From: CAVSRC01 sp963732845
Lineage (GTDB): Bacteria; Pseudomonadota; Alphaproteobacteria; Rhizobiales; Kaistiaceae
Length of the DNA: 64,000 nt
Direction: 5' to 3'
Assembly (NCBI GenBank): GCA_963732845.1
Contig: CAVTBE010000010.1
Span: 1 to 64,000, forward strand
The notes beneath the pieces were generated by a model that was given only the letters and a program-made list of their open reading frames with translations, was not told the origin of the DNA and did not search any database. This document shows, in pieces, positions 38,428-47,422 of this stretch (its first letter is position 1; the number at the start of each line of letters is the position of its first letter). The position numbers were made by a program, and so were the translations under genes.

Positions 38428-39360
38428 TCAGGGGCGCACGTAGCGCAGGATCGTCTCGACGATCATCCGACGTTGCGCCGGCACGTCCGCCGCGTCCCAA
38501 AGATCTTTCTCGAAGACGGCGCGCATGGTGTAGCGGTTCGACACGCGCATGAAGCACAGCGCGCTGATCATGAAATGCAGATGCCAGGGGCTGATCCCCA
38601 TGCGGAAGGTGCCGTCGCGCTCGCCGCGCTCCAGAACATCGCGGACCGTGTCGAGGGCAATGGCGTTGCGCTCGACCAGGGACGGCCGGCCCGAGATGTG
38701 CCGGCCCATTTCGATGTTCTCGACGCTGATCAGCCGCACATAGTCCGGGTGTTCGGCGTGATAGTCGAAGGTTGCCTCGACCAGACGGCGCATCGCCTCC
38801 TCGGGCGGAAGCGCAGCGAGGTGCAGCCTCTGCTCGGTGCTGCGCACGCCGCCATAGGCCTCCTCCATCACGGCGGCATAGAGCTTCTCCTTGCTGCCGA
38901 AGTGATAGTAGATCATCGGCTTGGTGGTGCTGGTATTCGCCGCAATGGCATCGACGCGGGCGCCGCTGAACCCCTTTGCGGCGAACTCCTGCATCGCGGC
39001 GGTGAGGATTTCGCGCCGCGTGCGCTCGCCGACCCTGGACGAGGTGCGCTGCCGGGGGGGTGGCCTGGCAGCTTCGCCGTGCTCAACCGGCGGCCCGCCG
39101 CGGCGGCTCGCCAATCCGTGGTCGGCGTCAGTGCGATAGGAGAGATCGGCGCGGGCCGCGGCGAATTCCTCCTCCAGTGCGTTCAGCATGGAGCGCGCAA
39201 TGGGAACGCCCCTGTCGACATCGGCCGTGCCGGTCGACCGTTCGATCACCTTGGCACGGGGCGCATAGTACGGATGGTTCCAAAGATCGCGCGGCACCTT
39301 CTTCAGGATACCAACGCGGCCACTGCGTCCGATGCGGACATTTTTCGGAAGCGGCGTCAC
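38428..39360 (-). CDS. TetR/AcrR regulator with an integrase-like N-terminal extension
   Basis: 310 residues. A normal TetR protein begins about residue 107: RTRREILTAAMQEFAAKGF, then the HTH with TSTTKPMIYYHFGSKEKLY, and a ligand domain to the end. The first 80 residues (KKVPRDLW, RSTGTADVDRG, MLNALEEEFAAAR) instead resemble the N-terminal segment of phage-type tyrosine recombinases. There is no ATG or GTG start between residue 59 and the HTH. This looks like an in-frame fusion of an integrase start to a regulator. It is divergent from the TRAP operon and may control it. Confidence 0.75.
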   Translation of the reverse strand: MTPLPKNVRIGRSGRVGILKKVPRDLWNHPYYAPRAKVIERSTGTADVDRGVPIARSMLNALEEEFAAARADLSYRTDADHGLASRRGGPPVEHGEAARPPPRQRTSSRVGERTRREILTAAMQEFAAKGFSGARVDAIAANTSTTKPMIYYHFGSKEKLYAAVMEEAYGGVRSTEQRLHLAALPPEEAMRRLVEATFDYHAEHPDYVRLISVENIEMGRHISGRPSLVERNAIALDTVRDVLERGERDGTFRMGISPWHLHFMISALCFMRVSNRYTMRAVFEKDLWDAADVPAQRRMIVETILRYVRP

Positions 39361-39868
39361 TCAGCACTCCCAATGGCCAATATCACCGGTATGGAAGGTA
39401 TGGAATATGGTCAATTAGTATGGAATTTGTACACGGAAGCCGCTCCGGCAACAAGCGCTGTGAGCGCCCCGGGAAGGGCCTAGCGCCGGCGGAGCGGCGC
39501 CTAAAGAGGCCCGGCGAGCGCCGAAAAATACAATAACTAATTGATAATATTCAGGATCATTGGCCAATCCTTATCTGGTATACCAGATGTGCGGCCCGTT
39601 GTCGCGGTTCCGCGCGGAGCGGCCTTTTGGATTGACATGAACTACTAGTAGGTTTTCGTTTTGGTCATGGCGCTGCCGTCGGCACGGCCCGCGACGGGGA
39701 GCGAAGTCAGCGCGGGCGCGGGTTCAGATCGCCAGCCGGCAGTGCGCTTCAGCAGGTGCCGGTCGGCACGCACCGACGGGCAGCAGAGACGGTCGAACGA
39801 TCGATTCGCTTGGCCGCCCGGCAACCCGACAGGCGCGGTGGCGGGGCGGCAAAACATGGGAGGTTCTT
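39361..39868. promoter_or_regulatory. divergent regulatory region, TetR-like gene / TRAP operon
   Basis: 508 bp without a supported gene. It holds three direct copies of GTATGGAA (39389-39396, 39398-39405, 39418-39425) next to the regulator start, a 16-bp palindrome at 39573-39588, and AT-rich DNA near 39525-39560 suitable for a promoter. The ribosome site GGGAGG of the TRAP binding-protein gene lies at its right end. Confidence 0.6.
39573..39588. promoter_or_regulatory. perfect palindromic operator, GntR/FadR type
   Basis: ATCTGGTATACCAGAT is a perfect 16-bp palindrome about 280 bp before dctP. TGGTATACCA cores are typical operators of GntR-family (FCD subgroup) regulators of sugar-acid TRAP operons. 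No GntR gene is in the window. Confidence 0.6.
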
Positions 39869-40855
39869 ATGCATAAAGCACTTGTGCGTGCGGTCATGGT
39901 CGCGGCCGGTCTGGCCCTTGCCTTTCCTGCCGTCGCCGCGGACTACACCTTCAAGTTCGCTCATTCGCAGCCGGACACGTCGGTTCGGCACAAGTCCATG
40001 CTGGTGTTCAAGGACGCGGTCGAAAAGGCCAGCGGGGGCCGCATCGCCGTCGAGATCTTCAGCAGCAGCCAGCTCGGCAGCGAGCCCGAAGTGATGGACA
40101 TGGTGAAGATGGGCACCGTCCAGGGAACCAGGGGCGGCGCCTTCACCAAGGCCAACAAGAAGTTCCTGATCTACACGCTGCCCTTCCTGTACAACGACAC
40201 CGACGCCGTTCTGAAGGCCATGCGCAGCGACTTCGGCGCGTCCATCGCCAAGGCGGCGGAGGAGAACGGCTACTACATTCCCGCCACCGGCGTCGCCGGC
40301 GGCTTCCGCCAGATCACCAACAACAAGCATCCGATCAACGCGCCGGAAGACGTCAAGGGCCTCAAGATCCGCGTGCCGGGCATCGAGACCATCGTCAAGA
40401 CCATGCAGGCGCTCGGCGCCAACCCGACGTCCATCCCCTATGGCGAAGTCTACATGGCGCTGAAGATGGGCGTGGCCGACGGCGAGGAAAATCCGCCGTC
40501 GAACATCTCGGAGATGAAGTTCTACGAAGCGCAGAAGTACATGTCGCTGGTGAACTACCAGATCCATCCCGATCCGTTCATGGTCAATCTCGCCTGGTAT
40601 CAGTCGCTGCCCGACGACCTCAAGGCGGTGTTCGACAAGGCGGCCAAGGACGCGATGGCGTGGAGCGACGAGAACTGGCTCGCCTCCGAGGCAGACTATC
40701 TCGCCTTCCTCCGCGACAAGCTGACGGTCAACGAAATCACGGCGGAGAACCGCGCCGCGTTTATCGCCGCAGTGCGGCCGGTCTGGGACGAATACATCGG
40801 CAACGGCACGTTCACGGCCGGTGAGGTCGACCAGGCGGTCGCCGCCGGCAAATAG
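39869..40855 (+). CDS. TRAP transporter substrate-binding protein, DctP family
   Basis: Periplasmic binding protein of 328 residues with a signal peptide cut after about residue 24 (AVAADYTFKFAHSQP). The family region GLKIRVPGIETIVKTMQALG holds the arginine that binds the substrate carboxylate, with ENPPSNISEMKFYEAQKY after it. It delivers an organic or sugar acid to the two permeases downstream. GGGAGG precedes the ATG. First gene of a three-gene operon. Confidence 0.94.
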   Translation: MHKALVRAVMVAAGLALAFPAVAADYTFKFAHSQPDTSVRHKSMLVFKDAVEKASGGRIAVEIFSSSQLGSEPEVMDMVKMGTVQGTRGGAFTKANKKFLIYTLPFLYNDTDAVLKAMRSDFGASIAKAAEENGYYIPATGVAGGFRQITNNKHPINAPEDVKGLKIRVPGIETIVKTMQALGANPTSIPYGEVYMALKMGVADGEENPPSNISEMKFYEAQKYMSLVNYQIHPDPFMVNLAWYQSLPDDLKAVFDKAAKDAMAWSDENWLASEADYLAFLRDKLTVNEITAENRAAFIAAVRPVWDEYIGNGTFTAGEVDQAVAAGK

Positions 40856-40952
40856 GCGCTGTTTGCCGGCCGTCCTGCCGAGCGGTCCGAAGGGTGCCAC
40901 GCACCCTCCGGACTTCGGGGCGCGGATCCGCACAGCCCGGAACGCATGAGCC

Positions 40953-41468
40953 ATGAGCGACGCGACACAGGCCGAGGGAACGCATTTCATGCTGCGGCTC
41001 GAGCGCACGCTGGTGCGGGCGCTGACCGCACTGCTGACCGCCGTCTTCGCCCTCATCTTCGTCCTGGTCGTGCTGCTGGTCGTGCTGCGCTACGGCTTCA
41101 ACAGCACCATCGTCGGCGGCAGCGAGGCGGCGGTCATGCTGTTCATCTACACGACGGCCCTGGGTGCCGCGGTCGATATCGCCCGGGGCAAGCATATCCG
41201 CATCGACACGCTGATCGGCCTGCTGCCCGATCGCCTCCGCAACCTCGCGGAAATGATCAATCTCGTGCTGATCGGCAGTCTCCACGCCTTCCTGTTCTTC
41301 TACAGCCTCGAGTGGATCGGCGTGGTCGGCGGCAGCGAGGACCCGGTCCTCCACACGCCCGAAGGCATCGTCGAGGTTGCCATCCCCATCGGCTGCCTGC
41401 TCGCCGTCCTGTTCTGCGTGACGCGGCTCATCGCCCTGGCGCTGCCGGCGCGCGCCGACATGAAGTGA
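40953..41468 (+). CDS. TRAP transporter small permease, DctQ family
   Basis: 171 residues with four TM helices (TALLTAVFALIFVLVVLLV first). It contains VGGSEAAVMLFIYTTALGAA and ARGKHIRIDTLIGLLP, the DctQ signatures. ATG 40953 was chosen; ATG 40989 (MLRLERTL), behind GAGGGA, is an alternative. Works with the DctM homologue 10 nt downstream. Confidence 0.92.
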   Translation: MSDATQAEGTHFMLRLERTLVRALTALLTAVFALIFVLVVLLVVLRYGFNSTIVGGSEAAVMLFIYTTALGAAVDIARGKHIRIDTLIGLLPDRLRNLAEMINLVLIGSLHAFLFFYSLEWIGVVGGSEDPVLHTPEGIVEVAIPIGCLLAVLFCVTRLIALALPARADMK

Positions 41469-41478
41469 GACAAGCACC

Positions 41479-42759
41479 ATGCCCGTGCTGATCGGCAGCC
41501 TCGTCGTCTTCATGGCTGTGGGCGTGCCCATCGGCTTTTCCATGGGCCTCAGCGGCCTGCTCTACTTTCTCCTCTATCAGCCGATGCTGATCCCGGTTCT
41601 GCCGGCGCGCGTCTTTGCCGGCATGAATTCCTCGATCATGCTGTCGCTGCCGCTGTTCATCGTCATGGGCCACCTGATGAACCGCGGCGGGCTGACGGCG
41701 CGGCTGATCGACTTCTGCATGCTGTTCGTCGGGCGCCTGCGCGGCGGGCTGGGGCTCGTCTCGGTGATGACCTCGATGGTCTTCGGCGGCATCTCCGGCT
41801 CGTCGGTCTCGGATGCCGCCTCGATCGGCCAGGTCATGATCCCGGCCATGCAGCGCAAGAACTATCCGGTGCGCATGGCGACCGGCGTCATTGCCGCTTC
41901 CTCGACCATGGGCATGATCATTCCGCCGAGCATCCCCATGGTGATCTACGCCTTCGCGGCGTCCGAATCCGTCGGGCGGCTGTTCCTCGGCGGCCTGATC
42001 GCCGGCGTCATGGTCGGCGTCTTCATGATGGGCATCGTTCTGATCCTGGCGCACAGGAACAACTATCCGCGCGAAGAAGTCGATCTGTCGCCGCGGGAGA
42101 TCCTGCGCTGCACGCTGGACGGGTTGCCGGCCCTGCTGATGCCGCTGATCGTCGTCGGTTCGGTGGTGACCGGTATCGCGACCGCAACCGAATCGGCCGC
42201 CGTCGGCGCCGCCTACGCCCTGATTGCCGGGATGTTCATCTATCGCGGGCTGAAGCTCGGCGACCTGCCGAAGCTGTTCGGCGAAGCGATCCTCAGCTCC
42301 GCCAATGTGATGATCATCATCGCGTTTTCCGGCGTGTTCACCTGGATCCTGGCCCTGGAGCACGTCAACGAGCTCATCGGGCTCCTGTTCGTGCAATTGC
42401 AGCTCGGTCCGCAGACGGCGCTTCTGGCGGTCGCCGTCGTCATCCTCCTCATCGGCTTCTTCGTCGATGTCAGCCCCGCCATCCTGTTGCTGACGCCGGT
42501 CTTCCTGCCGGCACTGAAAATGCTCGGCGTGTCGCCGATCCAGTTCGGCGCCGTGCTTATTTCCGGGCTTGCCGTCGGGCTGGTGACGCCACCGGTCGGC
42601 ATGTGCCTCAATGTCTGCGCCAGCGTCTCCGGCGAGAGCATCATCTCGGTGTTCCGCGGCGCTCTGCCCTTCCTGCTGGCCAACGTCCTGGTGCTGGCCC
42701 TGATCAGCCTGTTCCCGGCGCTCAGCACCTGGCTGCCAGGGCTCCTGATGGGGCCGTGA
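41479..42759 (+). CDS. TRAP transporter large permease, DctM family
   Basis: 426 residues with about 12 TM helices, the sodium-driven transport subunit. Hallmarks: GISGSSVSDAASIGQVMIP, then IPPSIPMVIYAFAASES, and GLVTPPVGMCLNV near the C-terminus. Last gene of the operon. The 172 bp that follow contain a 9-bp GC hairpin (42823-42851) without a T-run. Confidence 0.94.
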   Translation: MPVLIGSLVVFMAVGVPIGFSMGLSGLLYFLLYQPMLIPVLPARVFAGMNSSIMLSLPLFIVMGHLMNRGGLTARLIDFCMLFVGRLRGGLGLVSVMTSMVFGGISGSSVSDAASIGQVMIPAMQRKNYPVRMATGVIAASSTMGMIIPPSIPMVIYAFAASESVGRLFLGGLIAGVMVGVFMMGIVLILAHRNNYPREEVDLSPREILRCTLDGLPALLMPLIVVGSVVTGIATATESAAVGAAYALIAGMFIYRGLKLGDLPKLFGEAILSSANVMIIIAFSGVFTWILALEHVNELIGLLFVQLQLGPQTALLAVAVVILLIGFFVDVSPAILLLTPVFLPALKMLGVSPIQFGAVLISGLAVGLVTPPVGMCLNVCASVSGESIISVFRGALPFLLANVLVLALISLFPALSTWLPGLLMGP

Positions 42760-42931
42760 CCGGGAGCGCAGCGCGTGGCTGCGCAAGCCTTTTTCGGCTA
42801 CAAGAAGCCCTTCCGGTTTCGCGGCCGGCTTGGCACATGGCGAAGCCGGCCGGTCGAACCGGCCTCAGCGTTTCCTGAGGCGTTCAGGACGGACGCCCCC
42901 CGCGCCGCCGACGCGTGGCACAACTGGCAGG

Positions 42932-43222
42932 TCAGCGAACGACAGCTGAGCGAGGCGCCACCGGCTCACGTTCGTTGCCAAGCGCCATCGCGAACAGGCT
43001 GTCGGCAAGCGGACGGTTGTCGACCTGCGGGACCGGCTTGTCCGGCGCCCTGCACATGCCAATGGCGCTCCAGTAGTCGGCCACGGTACATTCCTGCAGC
43101 CAGCCGCCGAAACAGAGCTGCGCCCCGGCCTCGTAGTAGATCCCGTTATATTCGCAAGCCGCCCAGGCAGACGGAGCCCAGAATGACAGGGCCAAGGTGG
43201 CAATGGCAATAATCTTGCTCAT
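42932..43222 (-). CDS. small secreted Cys-containing protein, DUF1496-like
   Basis: 96 residues: signal peptide MSKIIAIATLALSFWAPSAWA, then a mature domain with four Cys (CEYNGIYYEAGAQLC, ECTVADYW, GMCRAPDK). The C-x-Y-x-G start resembles the DUF1496 family of small periplasmic proteins; function unknown. ATG 43222, four codons inside the longest frame, fits the signal peptide. It is convergent with the TRAP operon. The 311 bp upstream of it, to the glycosyltransferase start at 43534, hold nothing else I can identify. Confidence 0.6.
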   Translation of the reverse strand: MSKIIAIATLALSFWAPSAWAACEYNGIYYEAGAQLCFGGWLQECTVADYWSAIGMCRAPDKPVPQVDNRPLADSLFAMALGNEREPVAPRSAVVR

Positions 43223-43533
43223 CAGATCCCCCAAAGATCATCGCTACTGAAGGTTAAAGGCTAGAGGCATATTGGCGGCGTGACAACCTTTGCGGCGCGG
43301 TTGCATTCGGTTCGGTCGGCCGCCCGGAGGTGAGGCTCCTTCCCTGCTCAGCGGTGCCCACACCTCTCGCATCGGGACGACGCCTGCTGCGCCCTTTCTT
43401 TTCGACGCCCTTGCCCGGCACCAGTCGGCTATATGGTCTTGTCGACCGCGGCAAAGGTCTGCTGCCCTGCCCCTTCGGCGGGCAAGGCGCCAGGATCGTC
43501 CCTGGTGCATCGACATAAATGCGGGGGAGTTCA

Positions 43534-44505
43534 GTGCCCAGGATCATTGTGCCGACCCGGAACCGACCCGCTTCGCTGCGCGCGCTCTTGCAGTTTCTCG
43601 AGCGATTCTATCCCGGCACGAGCCTCATCATTGCGGATGGCAGCGAGGAGCAGAACAAGGATGCGACCGGGGCGGCGTGTGAGGAGTTCTCCAAGGCGCT
43701 TACGGTTGATTACCGGCCCTATCCGGCCGAGGTTCCGGTCTACGAGCGGCTGCTGGACGTCCTGCTCAGCGAAGACGACGAGTGCTTCGGCTTTGGCGCC
43801 GACGATGATTTTCCACTGATTGACGCCTATGCGCGGGCCGAGAAGGTTCTTCTGACCAGCCCAGATTGCGTCAACGTCGTGCCGGCAGATGTGCTGTTCA
43901 TGTCCCGCGCGCCCGGCCAGTTGACCGCAACCCTGTCGCTGTCTCGTTCTATTGGCGGGCCGACACCCGCCGACAGGATGCGCGATTTTGCCTGGTGGTC
44001 GTTTACCACCACCTACGGCGTGGCGCGGCGGTCCCTTGCGATCGCGCGCAACCGCATGTTGGGCACCCACAATCTTGCCGGCTTCATCGATTTCCAGACC
44101 GGACTGGAAGATGCGCTGCACGGCAAGATCAAAGCCGTGCCCTATTTCGGCGCAATCCGCACACAGAACACTGTCCATGCCCATTTTCGCCCCAAGGACC
44201 GTCTGGTCTTTCTCCGCAAGAGCGAACAGGTGCTCGCCTATCGCGACTATCTTCAGACTCGACTGGTGGACATCCAGCAGCTTGATCGGCAGTCTGCGTT
44301 GAAAGTGGCAAGCGATCTGATCGCACGGAGGATTGCCGAACTCCTGGGGGCCGGTGCGAAGACCCGTCGTGGTTTCGCCGACTCCAAGCGTTTGGCGAAT
44401 CCCACGCTACAAGCGCAGTTCAGCAGCTTCTATGATCTGTTCGAGGACGGGACGAAAAGTCGAACTGAATACGAGACAAGCTCCGTTACGCAGCTTCGAC
44501 GCTGA
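43534..44505 (+). CDS. TIGR00180-type glycosyltransferase
   Basis: 323 residues. VPRIIVPTRNRPASLRALL at the N-terminus and CFGFGADDDFPL as the DxD metal site mark a GT-A enzyme; the length and the AHFRPKDRLVFLRKSEQ region recall the TIGR00180 family of surface-polysaccharide loci. Start: GTG 43534, because GGGGGAG lies 4 nt upstream; the ATG at 43519 has no ribosome site. Less GC-rich than the core genes. It opens the accessory polysaccharide region, and its partners lie on the opposite strand. Confidence 0.75.
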   Translation: MPRIIVPTRNRPASLRALLQFLERFYPGTSLIIADGSEEQNKDATGAACEEFSKALTVDYRPYPAEVPVYERLLDVLLSEDDECFGFGADDDFPLIDAYARAEKVLLTSPDCVNVVPADVLFMSRAPGQLTATLSLSRSIGGPTPADRMRDFAWWSFTTTYGVARRSLAIARNRMLGTHNLAGFIDFQTGLEDALHGKIKAVPYFGAIRTQNTVHAHFRPKDRLVFLRKSEQVLAYRDYLQTRLVDIQQLDRQSALKVASDLIARRIAELLGAGAKTRRGFADSKRLANPTLQAQFSSFYDLFEDGTKSRTEYETSSVTQLRR

Positions 44506-44962
44506 CCCAAAACGTCGCTTCTGGCGATTTCGCGGCGACCGGCAATTACGAAGCGCTTTGAGTGGATTACCGGACGAAGATCGTCTGGCTATGGTAACCG
44601 AAATCGCGCCGGGCCGAAGCTCATCGCGCTGACAAGGACAGAGGCTGCCTTCGCATGGGTTCCGACAGAGAAGACCATATACGCTACAATAAAGAGGGTG
44701 CTGCTATCGTGCGCCTCGAAATCGACCCGATCACCTTGCTGGCGTTGCCCGATCCTGATTCATCGTTGCGCGGGGATGCGAAGAGCGAATCCTCGGACAA
44801 GGAGGATTCCGCCGTGGTCGGCGTTTCTTCGAGCAAAGCTACGGTCCGCAAGGACCCTGAATAGCCGAGTGCTCCGGCCGGACAACGAGGATCAATCCGG
44901 ATTGCGACGATCCGGTCCAAGGCAAGCGCCCCGAACCAACCCCCGCATGGCGGCAAAACCCA
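44506..44962. other. 457-bp region without a supported gene
   Basis: Between two convergent genes. An open frame at 44655-44864 (69 codons) has no recognisable product, no good ribosome site and a low-complexity Ser/Lys/Asp composition. No tRNA, clear terminator or repeat was seen. Confidence 0.5.
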
Positions 44963-45934
44963 TCAATCCTTCTTGCCCCGCAGAAAAGCGTTGGGCAAAT
45001 AGGTGATGCGCTCCGTGATCGCGCCTTCGTCAAACAGAAAATGAGGTTCTTCCAGCGCAACTGCTCTTGCTTGAAAAGCGGTCGAGAACGACCCTTGGCA
45101 CTCATGACCTTCAATCACGCCAACAATGCGAGGTGGATCAACCGGATTATCTGGGCGCGCACCAAACCGCAGCAGATCGCGGCGCCCAAATTCGTCAGCA
45201 ATCCTCTCGGCAAGCTGCCGCACCGTTGTCGGTATGCCGGAGCAAACGTTGACTGGCCCCTGCACCGTGCCGAGCGCGACATCCGTGATCATCCGCCCGG
45301 CGTCGCGGACGTCAAGGTAGTCGCGGATCTGCATACCGCTGGTCAGTTCCGCGGGCTCGCCGGCGCTGAGTCTTGCCCGCAGATATGGCACGAGCCGCCG
45401 CTCGTCCTCGCCCTCGCCGTAGAGATAGAACAGCCGGCACCAAGCAAACTCTACGCCCTGCTGCGGCAGCCACTGCGAAAGCGCCATAAAGGCCGCGGCC
45501 TTCGCCGCGCCATAGGGTGTTGCCGGGCGCAGCGGCGTCTCCACGGATAGGTCGCCTTTGTTCAGGTCATACTCGAAGCAGGTACCGACGCCAACGAAGC
45601 GCTCAACGCCGGCGCCAGCGGCGCTTTTGGCAAGCTGGAGTGTTCCCGCCAGGCAATCGAGGTTCTTTGCTGACTGGAGATGCGACCCGGGCTCCACGTT
45701 CCAAGCAACATGAACGACTGTCTCAACTCCGTGGCAGACGTCGGTCCACCAGTCGCTGCTTTCGGAGAACAGGTCCGCAGTGGCGACGATTCGTTCTGCC
45801 CCATCGAGTTCGGGTCGACCTTGCTTTCCGTCCCGCACCACGAGGCGCAGTCGAACGCCTCTCTCCTTCAGGGCCCGCAAGACCTGGCTCCCAACGAAGC
45901 CGGTCCCTCCGGTAACCAGGACGACACCCGTCAT
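44963..45934 (-). CDS. NAD-dependent epimerase/dehydratase
   Basis: Extended SDR of 323 residues: VTGGTGFVGSQVLRAL, catalytic YGAAK, and CRLFYLYGEGEDERR near the sugar site. Probably a 4-ketoreductase or epimerase for a nucleotide-activated deoxysugar, given the rfbF/rfbG genes on the same strand. The C-terminal 50 residues are unlike usual family ends. The start overlaps the preceding chimeric ORF by 4 nt (ATGA), so it is translated from the same message. Confidence 0.82.
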   Translation of the reverse strand: MTGVVLVTGGTGFVGSQVLRALKERGVRLRLVVRDGKQGRPELDGAERIVATADLFSESSDWWTDVCHGVETVVHVAWNVEPGSHLQSAKNLDCLAGTLQLAKSAAGAGVERFVGVGTCFEYDLNKGDLSVETPLRPATPYGAAKAAAFMALSQWLPQQGVEFAWCRLFYLYGEGEDERRLVPYLRARLSAGEPAELTSGMQIRDYLDVRDAGRMITDVALGTVQGPVNVCSGIPTTVRQLAERIADEFGRRDLLRFGARPDNPVDPPRIVGVIEGHECQGSFSTAFQARAVALEEPHFLFDEGAITERITYLPNAFLRGKKD

Positions 45935-46254
45935 GCGGCGCGGAGCTCCGGTACGGCGGTAACGAACCGTGTTCCACGGTTCGCGAGATCAGCGTTTTGC
46001 TGCTTGACCCCATCCGCAATATTCCAGGGGAGGATGAGCAGGTAATCGGGTCGGCTCTCGGCAAGCACTGCCGGCGACAGAATCGGGATGTGGCTGCCGG
46101 GCATGAACTTGCCCTGCTTGGCGGCGGCGGCATCACAGACGAAGGCCCACAGCCGACTGAGAATGCGAAATGCCTCCTGAGTGCCGATGTCGAGCGTGCG
46201 GCTGCCCCCCGGCTCATCGATGGTCAGCGTATCGCCGTCGATCTTCAGACGCAT
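45931..46254 (-). pseudogene. chimeric methyltransferase remnant (CmcI-type start joined to C-methyltransferase end)
   Basis: 107 codons. Residues 1-36 (MRLKIDGDTLTIDEPG to ILSRLW) resemble the start of cephalosporin-hydroxylase/CmcI-family sugar O-methyltransferases. Residues 37-107 (AFVCDAAAAKQGKFMPG onward) are the C-terminal domain of a sugar C-methyltransferase, like the gene at 49260-50489. The join falls at the edge of a 63-bp perfect repeat shared with that gene. No SAM-binding core remains, so enzyme activity is not expected. The stop overlaps the next start, and the frame may persist only to keep coupling. A small stable protein cannot be excluded. Confidence 0.7.
46085..46147. repeat. 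63-bp perfect direct repeat, copy 1
   Basis: Identical to 49414-49476 and in the same orientation, encoding the CDAAAAKQGKFMPGSHIP segment. Flanks diverge at once on one side and gradually on the other. Confidence 0.9.
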
Positions 46255-46361
46255 CAGACGGGCCTCCGGGCCGATAGCTCGGGCCAGGCATTGCCATCGG
46301 CATAGCCCAAAATCTCGTATTGGCGTTCCTGCCTGAACACCGTTGCGGGGTCAGTGGCCAC
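46254..46361 (-). pseudogene. 35-residue ORF, probable gene remnant
   Basis: A GTG immediately after the TAG of the upstream epimerase opens 35 codons (VATDPATVFRQERQYEILGY onward) ending in TGA, which shares its A with the ATG of the chimeric ORF. Amino-acid use looks like real protein, and the DPxxxFRQER style recalls the first residues of CmcI-type methyltransferases. Likely the leftover start of a deleted gene; this is an inference. Confidence 0.4.
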
Positions 46362-47219
46362 CTACGTTCGTTCCCCTTTTCCTCCCGGTTCCGGCACCCC
46401 CGCGCGCGCAGCAGCAACCAGGCCTTCCAGTTGATGAGACGTCAAACGTTTGGGTCGAAAAACGAACTCGTTGATAATACGTGTGACGTCGATGCGCGGA
46501 AATGTCCGCACCGCCGCACGATCCGCGAACGTCACCTTTTGTCCGCCTGCCACACGCGTCAATGCCGCGGCCAACTCAGTATGGGAGACGGGTTCTCCAC
46601 TGGCGACGTTGTAGATACGCTGTCTGCCCTCAACGGCAATGCGCTCCAGCAGCCAGCATACATCCTCCTGGGCGATATAGTCCTTAGAGGACGTCGGAGC
46701 TTCACGGATTACGACGTCGCAGCCCCGAGCGAGTTCATCAATGAGCATTCCGAGGAACGTGTCAGCGTTCTGGTGCGGACCAAACACGTTGGCGATGCGT
46801 GCCACACGAACGGTCGAGGACGCGTGTGCCAGGCAAACGGCTTCGCCCGTCAGTTTGCTGAGGTTGTAGAGGCCGTCCACATCGGGTCGAACAGCCAGGA
46901 TCGAATCCTCACAGGCGGCGTCGGTCTTCACGCCGCTGTAGACCCGCGTACTGGAAAGATAGAGCCACGATTTGAAGTCGAGGCTCTTCAGGAGCGCGTT
47001 CAATAGGCAGACATGCGCTTCGACTGTCTCAGGAATGTGTGTGCGAAAATCGGCGGTGAAGCCGATGGCATAAATGACGTGCCCCAACTGCTGACCTGAA
47101 AGGTCGGCTACATCGCGTGGCGGCACAAACACATCGTGACCTTGACGCCGCAGGTACGCGCATAGCGCACGTCCGATGAACCCTGTTCCTCCGAAGACCG
47201 TGAATTTCACTCCCGCCAT
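46362..47219 (-). CDS. NAD-dependent epimerase/dehydratase
   Basis: Extended SDR of 285 residues: VFGGTGFIGRALCAYL, catalytic YNLSK, and VARIANVFGPHQNAD. Shorter than the usual 310-340 residues. Likely a nucleotide-sugar reductase or epimerase for the polysaccharide locus; no exact substrate. The 203 bp between its start and the GNAT gene contain no supported gene. Composition is less GC-rich than the core genes. Confidence 0.8.
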   Translation of the reverse strand: MAGVKFTVFGGTGFIGRALCAYLRRQGHDVFVPPRDVADLSGQQLGHVIYAIGFTADFRTHIPETVEAHVCLLNALLKSLDFKSWLYLSSTRVYSGVKTDAACEDSILAVRPDVDGLYNLSKLTGEAVCLAHASSTVRVARIANVFGPHQNADTFLGMLIDELARGCDVVIREAPTSSKDYIAQEDVCWLLERIAVEGRQRIYNVASGEPVSHTELAAALTRVAGGQKVTFADRAAVRTFPRIDVTRIINEFVFRPKRLTSHQLEGLVAAARAGVPEPGGKGERT

Positions 47220-47422
47220 CCCGAAAGTCGGAGGGGGCAGCCGGCCGGATTGCTATCGGCAAGGATTATTCCATAAACAAGCGACATCGCACCTATCATG
47301 CTCTCCGTCGAAGGGCCGTGTTGCTGATCGCGGCGGCCTCCGCAGCGCCGATATCAAGCACGCGGCTGCCCTAACGCTGATGACTGCTTGGCCTGTCACT
47401 GTCGAATTGCGGAGGCATCGGG

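Noticed and set aside
42823..42851. 9-bp GC hairpin after the TRAP operon
   Set aside because: No T-run on either side, so a terminator call is not supported.
44655..44864. 69-codon ORF in the 457-bp gap
   Set aside because: Low-complexity composition, weak ribosome site and no recognisable domain; not enough to call a gene.
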